Below are positions 23,101-29,100 of a DNA stretch of 30,000 bases, piece by piece. The first letter of the stretch is position 1; each line of letters opens with the position of its first letter. Source of the DNA: Symbiodinium natans (taxonomy: Eukaryota; Sar; Dinophyceae; Suessiales; Symbiodiniaceae); assembly GCA_905221605.1 (NCBI GenBank), contig CAJNDS010001101.1:132501-162500 (forward strand), given 5' to 3'. The notes under the pieces are model-generated. The model ran no database searches, was not told where the DNA came from, and worked only from the letters and a program-made list of their open reading frames with translations. Made by a program: the position numbers and the translations under genes.

Positions 23101-26100
23101 GCCCATCCTGGGTCAAAACCATCGTATGTACCTTCTTGTTTAGGGGTGCACCCCCCAAACCCCAAACCCCAAACCCCAAACCCCAAACCCCAAACCCCAA
23201 ACCCCAAACCCCAAACCCTAAACCCTAAACCCTAAACCCTAAACCCTAAGGCCAAGATGTCTGCGGTTGGAATTGGTGCAGGGTTCCCCGGCTTACGTAG
23301 GCATATACGCAGGCAAAGGACCCTTATACCCTCTTACCCAAAGGATCCATGTACCTGTATAGTATATACTTGGGCCCTAAAGCTACGATATAGGAACCCC
23401 TTTAAGGCCCAAGTATATACTATACAGGTACATGGATCCTTTGGGTTAGCAGCAAACCAAACCCAGAAGATAAGGCTTTGTATTCTGCTTCTATACTTTT
23501 GGGGTCCGTGTTTGTTGAAATGGCCAGCGCGGGTCTCTTCTTGTAGACGCTAAACTCGAGAAAGTTCCCCAAAACCCAATACTTCCCCTTTCAGGAATCT
23601 ACTTTAACCTCAGTAAGGGTATTGGGCGCTCTGGGTTTAGGGTTGAGGGTTGAAGGGTTGTACTGCTACGCGGGCCCGACTGATTCGCATACAAATCCTA
23701 TGATGCCCACTCACACCTTTAACCCTAAACCCTCAATCCTAAAACCCTATAAACCTAAACCCTGCACCCTAAACCCTCAATCCTACATGGCCCCTCCCCC
23801 TCCCCACCTCCGACCAACACTTCGGGTTGCCAGGACCACCGGAGGCCTCGGCGGCATCCCCGCATATAGTACTACAAGGAGTTAAGACTCGCACCCCCCA
23901 GGGTTGTACCCCAGGGGCTTGTCGGGTTTAGGGTTTAGGGGGCCTAGGGTTCAGGGCTTAGGGCTTCTACTGGTATATAACCATATATAAAAAACATATA
24001 GATATATGTAAGGCTGTAATAAAAAAAAACATATAGATATATGTAAGGCTGTAACCTCTAAAGGTTCCCCCGCTTCATTCATCTACTCCTTACATGGCCC
24101 GAGCGTTACCTTAGGAATCTTTCAAAAGGGTACCCAAGCCCAAGGGGTACCCCCTTAGAGGTCCAAGGCAGAGCTCCCATGTTATTACTACAAGGGGGGG
24201 CCCCCAGGCTACTAAGGGAGCTAAATTATTGGTCTTTACCATAAGCCCTGAAAAAACTAACATGCCTGCTACAATCCCGGGTCCCGTTTGGGGAGAAGGG
24301 CTGCAGAGCTCAGGGAAGATCAGGGTTCATGATTGAGCTTCAGGACTTAGGGCTTTGAGACTTTGGGGCCGAGGGCTCAGGGGTCTTCGGGTCCAGGGAG
24401 GTTCGGAGCTTTCGGGTTTAGGCTTAGGGTTTTAGGGTGGGCTGAGGCTTTAAGGATGGGCATAACTTCATAAAGAGCTTATACTCCACGCTCTCCACAT
24501 GCTCTATGTTGCACGTGGTGCCAATTGATCCACACGGCCATGGGTTCCCCGACTACCCCCCTCTCTACTACCTCCATGTACCTTTCTTGAACCTATACAT
24601 TATAAACTTGGGCCCTTAAGCCCAAGTATATACTATATGGGGATTTACCAAAATAAGGGACCCTTTATGCAGACCCCAAATAGTAGGATTCTCTTGTAAT
24701 CACGACCCCACTAAGGTGCCCCCTAATTTCGGAAACCCCCAATGTAGGTACAAGGACCCTTAGGGTAAACCCTCACCCCTAAACCCTTCTAAACCCTAAA
24801 CCCTTCTAAACCCTAAACCCTAATTAAACCCTAAACCCTAAACCCTAAACCCTAAACCCTAAACCCTAAACCCTAAACCCTAAACCCCCTTAACCCCCTG
24901 AAACGTTTTAGGGATCCGCATCCGGCATCCCCCGCCGCACGCCTGCGAGAAGCTCCCGCTGACGGCGGTGATCCTCGTGCCAGCAGCGCCAGTGGCCTCG
25001 GATGAGACAACCGCATACTGTACTTGGAGCAAGAGGTTTTAGGGTTTAGGGTTTAGGGGTTAGGGTTTAGGGTTTAGGGTGGTTTAGGGTGGTTTAGGGT
25101 TTAGGGTTTAGGGATTCAGGGTACTTATAACCCTAGTTAGAACTGTACTTATAAGACCCCTAAGTCCCCTAAGTAGGTTATAAGTAGACTTATAACTGTG
25201 GTTATAAGTACCCATGAACCTCCAAGTAGGAGCCTTAATAGTTAGAACAGGGTTCTGGGGATGATAAATAAAGGACCATAAGGGGATATTGTTAGTAATT
25301 ATTCCGACCCCTTTGCTACCCAAACCCTTTGAACTTGGGATGTTCCCCGTTATACTAACAGTCCTTAATGGGGATGATCATAGGGGGTACTAGAACCCCT
25401 ATTAAGGTCTGCTAGTCTAATTAAGGGGGAACATCCCAACTTTGAGCCATGAAAGAACACAACCTAAGCATCAAGAGCCAGAACGTTTTACTCCCACAAG
25501 AGTAGCCAACAAATTCCTGAACTGTGTGTCCCCGCCCCCCTAAACCCCTACGTAAATTGCATGAGGCCGGCGAAATAAAACGGCCCTTAGCCCTGTAGCA
25601 GTCATGCCTGGCAATGACTGGCTGGACTCTTTGGTCTGGATTTTGGGCTTATAGGGTTTAGGGTTGAGGGTTTAGGGTATAATTCCTTGAGCCGAAGCCC
25701 TGAAAAAGGGAAAGCGCTCGGCCCTGAACCCCAAGAACCATGAAATCCGAGACCCCTGAACCCAATAAGCCCAAAACCCTAAGTCCAGAACTCAAGAGCC
25801 CTGAATCCAGAATCTTTAGGGTTCAGGGTTTAGGGCTTACCTAAACCCTAAACCCTAAACCCTAAACCCTAAACCCTAAACCCTAAACCCTAAAGACTCC
25901 CTAAGCCCTAAACCCTGAACCCCGGAACCCAGTCTTAGGCCATAGATCCAGCTGGTTGGTCACATGGGTGAGGTTGTACGAAGGCGGGCCAGGCGCTGAC
26001 GAAAGCACCTTGCAACAAAACAACACAGGGTTTAGGGTTCAGGGTTTTGGGCTTGGAGGTTCATGGACTTGTTAACCCAATTATGACTGTACCTATAACC

Positions 26101-29100
26101 ATAAGCACTTAAGGGGGTCATAGGTACAGTTATAACTCTACTTGGTCGCCCAGTCACGATACGAAAAAAGGGCACCCCTTATGTGGGATGGGTACTTTAG
26201 AAGGGAACCTGCAACCAAGAAAAGGGTCAAGGGTACCACTGGGCTACCAAGCCTAAATACACAAGCACGACCCACCCAAACCCGAAACTCTAACCTCTGC
26301 CCAAAGGCTCCTATGTAGTACCCTTTTGGGGTAGTATACTAGATTCCCCCATAACTAACCCAAAAAGGAACTACATTGGAGCCTTTGGGTAAACCTCTTG
26401 CTACTTGCAGGTTCGTGGTACATATGCACCCAATCATAACCATGTTAGGGCACTTTAAGGGGAATCAGAACTGGGTTCATAAGTGCCATGAACCTCTCGC
26501 TACTGCTCATAGAAGCAAACGCAGCTGGCTTCGGTTTAGGGTTCGGGATGTAGAAGAAGTTTAGGCTTCAGTTTCAGGGAAGTTTAGAGAGGCGTCTTTA
26601 TGGGTCTATGTAGAGGTTTAGGGTTTAGGGTTTAGGGTTTAGGGTTTAGGGTTTAGGGTTAAGGGTTTATCTAGGGTTTAGGGTCAAGGTTTCGACGGGA
26701 AGTGTGTATGTCCCAGGCGTTCCGTCTCCGGACTCTGGACAGGTTGTTGTTAAGGACGCTGAACCTCTAAACTCTAGGCCATTGAACCTCCTCCAAAGGG
26801 TAGTCTCTACATTCGGGTCACTTTTGGGTCCGTATCTAAGGGTGCCATACTATATAGCAGGCCCCGAACGGGACCCTAATTTGGAAAACTACCCTAAGCG
26901 CCCAATACCCCTTAATTACGGAAGATACCATAATTAACGTATACGAATCCTTGAAATTGTGTTGAAGATATATTCCTTAATCAAGGAGTATTGGGCTCTT
27001 GAAGCATAACCTTGAGCCCTGAACCCTAAACCCTAAACCCTAAACCCTAAACCCTAAACCCTAAACCCTAAGACCCTCCTAGTCCCCTGAGAAGCCTTCG
27101 GGGCAGCATCTTCCGGGGCGGGTGCCGGGACCTTCGGTGGCTCCGAGGCAGTCGAGGTCCTTCATGGGTTAGGGTTTAGGGTTTAGGGTTTAGGGTTTAG
27201 GGTTTAGGGTTTAGGGTTTAGGGTTTAGGGTTTAGGGTTTGGGGCTTAAGGTTTAGGGTTTAGGGTTTAGGGCTCAGGGTTTAGGGTTTAGGTTTTAGGG
27301 TTAGGCCTTGAGGGCTTGGGGTTTGAGGGTTTGAGGCTCACTGGTCAAGCAGCTTGTCAGGCTTCCGACAATACCCTCCCGCCCCAAAGCAACCATAACA
27401 TTACGAAGTAGAATGTGTATTGTTTGCTCTTCAGACGCCCCAGTAAGCAAAGCAATCGCAACGCAGAAAAGACGCGTCAACCACACCTTAGCTCAAGAAA
27501 AGCGCGCTGCCCAAAATCGCACAATCCCCATGCAGAAATGCACAATGCTCACGAAAAAACACACGATGCCGGCCTTGACCCGCACTGCAGAACCCAAAAC
27601 GCACAATGCACACGAAATTCCGAACGATGCCCACGAGAATTATTTTGAACAATGCCCACGATGTTTGAACAATGCCCACGAAATTTTGACCAACAGACTT
27701 TGCCCACGGAATTGTGAACACTGCCCACGAAAAATTGAACAATGCCTACGACCTTGGAACAACGCCCACGAAATTCTGAACAATGCCATTATTATTTTAT
27801 CAATGCCCACGAAATGTTGACAATGCCCGCGGACTTTTGACCAAACGACGGAGCTCACGAAACTTTGAACAATGCCCGCGACATTCTGAACGATGCCCGA
27901 ACTTTTGAACAATGCCCACGAAGGAGTTAAGGGTTAAAAGCGCAAGAAAGGTTTAGGGTGCGACATGCATGGCTCAAACAGAACTGCTTGACGGTAGCCC
28001 CCCGCTAAAGCCCAGGTACATACCATGTGGGAAATACGGGGCCCTGAGCAATCAGAATAGGGTTTTGGCCCAAGGGTGTTATTATAGTAAAGATGAATAT
28101 GGGGCCGAAAGGGAACAAATCTTCCGACCCCTGTATGTATGTATGTATGTGGGTATGCATATGCATATGTATATGTACATGTATATGCATGAAAGTACAT
28201 GGACCACAGGGTCTTAGATTGCTTGTGGAGAATGCTCTGAGCGATACGCAAAGCTTCCGTGGACAGCGGGGTAAGCAAATCCTCGATTTTTTTTTGAGCG
28301 GGGGGGGGGGGCATGGTAGGTCGGGAGTCGGGATCCTTCATAAGGTATATGTGCTTTTTAAGGGGCATCTCTTATGATTTAAGGGTAAGGGCACATATGT
28401 ATATATATATATATATATAATTATAGTTTTTGTTTTATTTTAAGGGGTGTCGGGATATTGGGGTACCTGAAGGCTCTACCGTAGTTCCCCTTGTGGGGTT
28501 AGTTATTGGGGATTCTGGTGCACTATCCCCAAAAGGTGCCTGCATACGAGCCTTTGGGTATTCTCACACGAAAACACGGCACCCTGAATCCTACAGGTCG
28601 GAGCTTGTTCAAGAGACTCTGAACCATACTTGGGGAGGCTCATGGTAGTTTATGACCCAGTGAGAACTGTACTTACGACCCACTTATGAGCCCCATACGT
28701 GCACTGACATGGTTATAATTGGGCTATAAGTACAGCTATGATCGGGTTAAAAGTACCATGAACCTCCAAGTAGACTCTTGAAGTATCCACAGACTAACTG
28801 ACGGAACCCCAACAACTACCCTAAGCCCTGAAACCCTGATACCCCGCAGACCCACGACTCAACAAATGTAAATCTTCTTCCTTATAAGGAAATATACTAG
28901 GCTGCCCAGTAACCTAGGCTCAAAAAGGGTACCCTTTTTTGCTTAAAGGGGCTTATAAGGGAACCTAAACCCCCCAAAAAGGGAATAAGGGTACTACTGG
29001 GCATCCTAGTATAGGGATTATGACTTTTCACTTTTTTTCGGATTTAGGGTTTGGGGGTTTAGGACGGTCCTGTTGCAACAGCGTTCCCAGGTGTTTTCGT

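Noticed and set aside
27527-27926. CRISPR array
   Set aside because: No regular unique spacers; units drift in sequence and spacing, and the context is eukaryotic.
27413-28368. Long ORFs of 135, 144 and 94 codons on both strands
   Set aside because: Mostly produced by the 21-bp minisatellite and the ATGT microsatellite; only the parts listed as exons 4 and 5 look coding.
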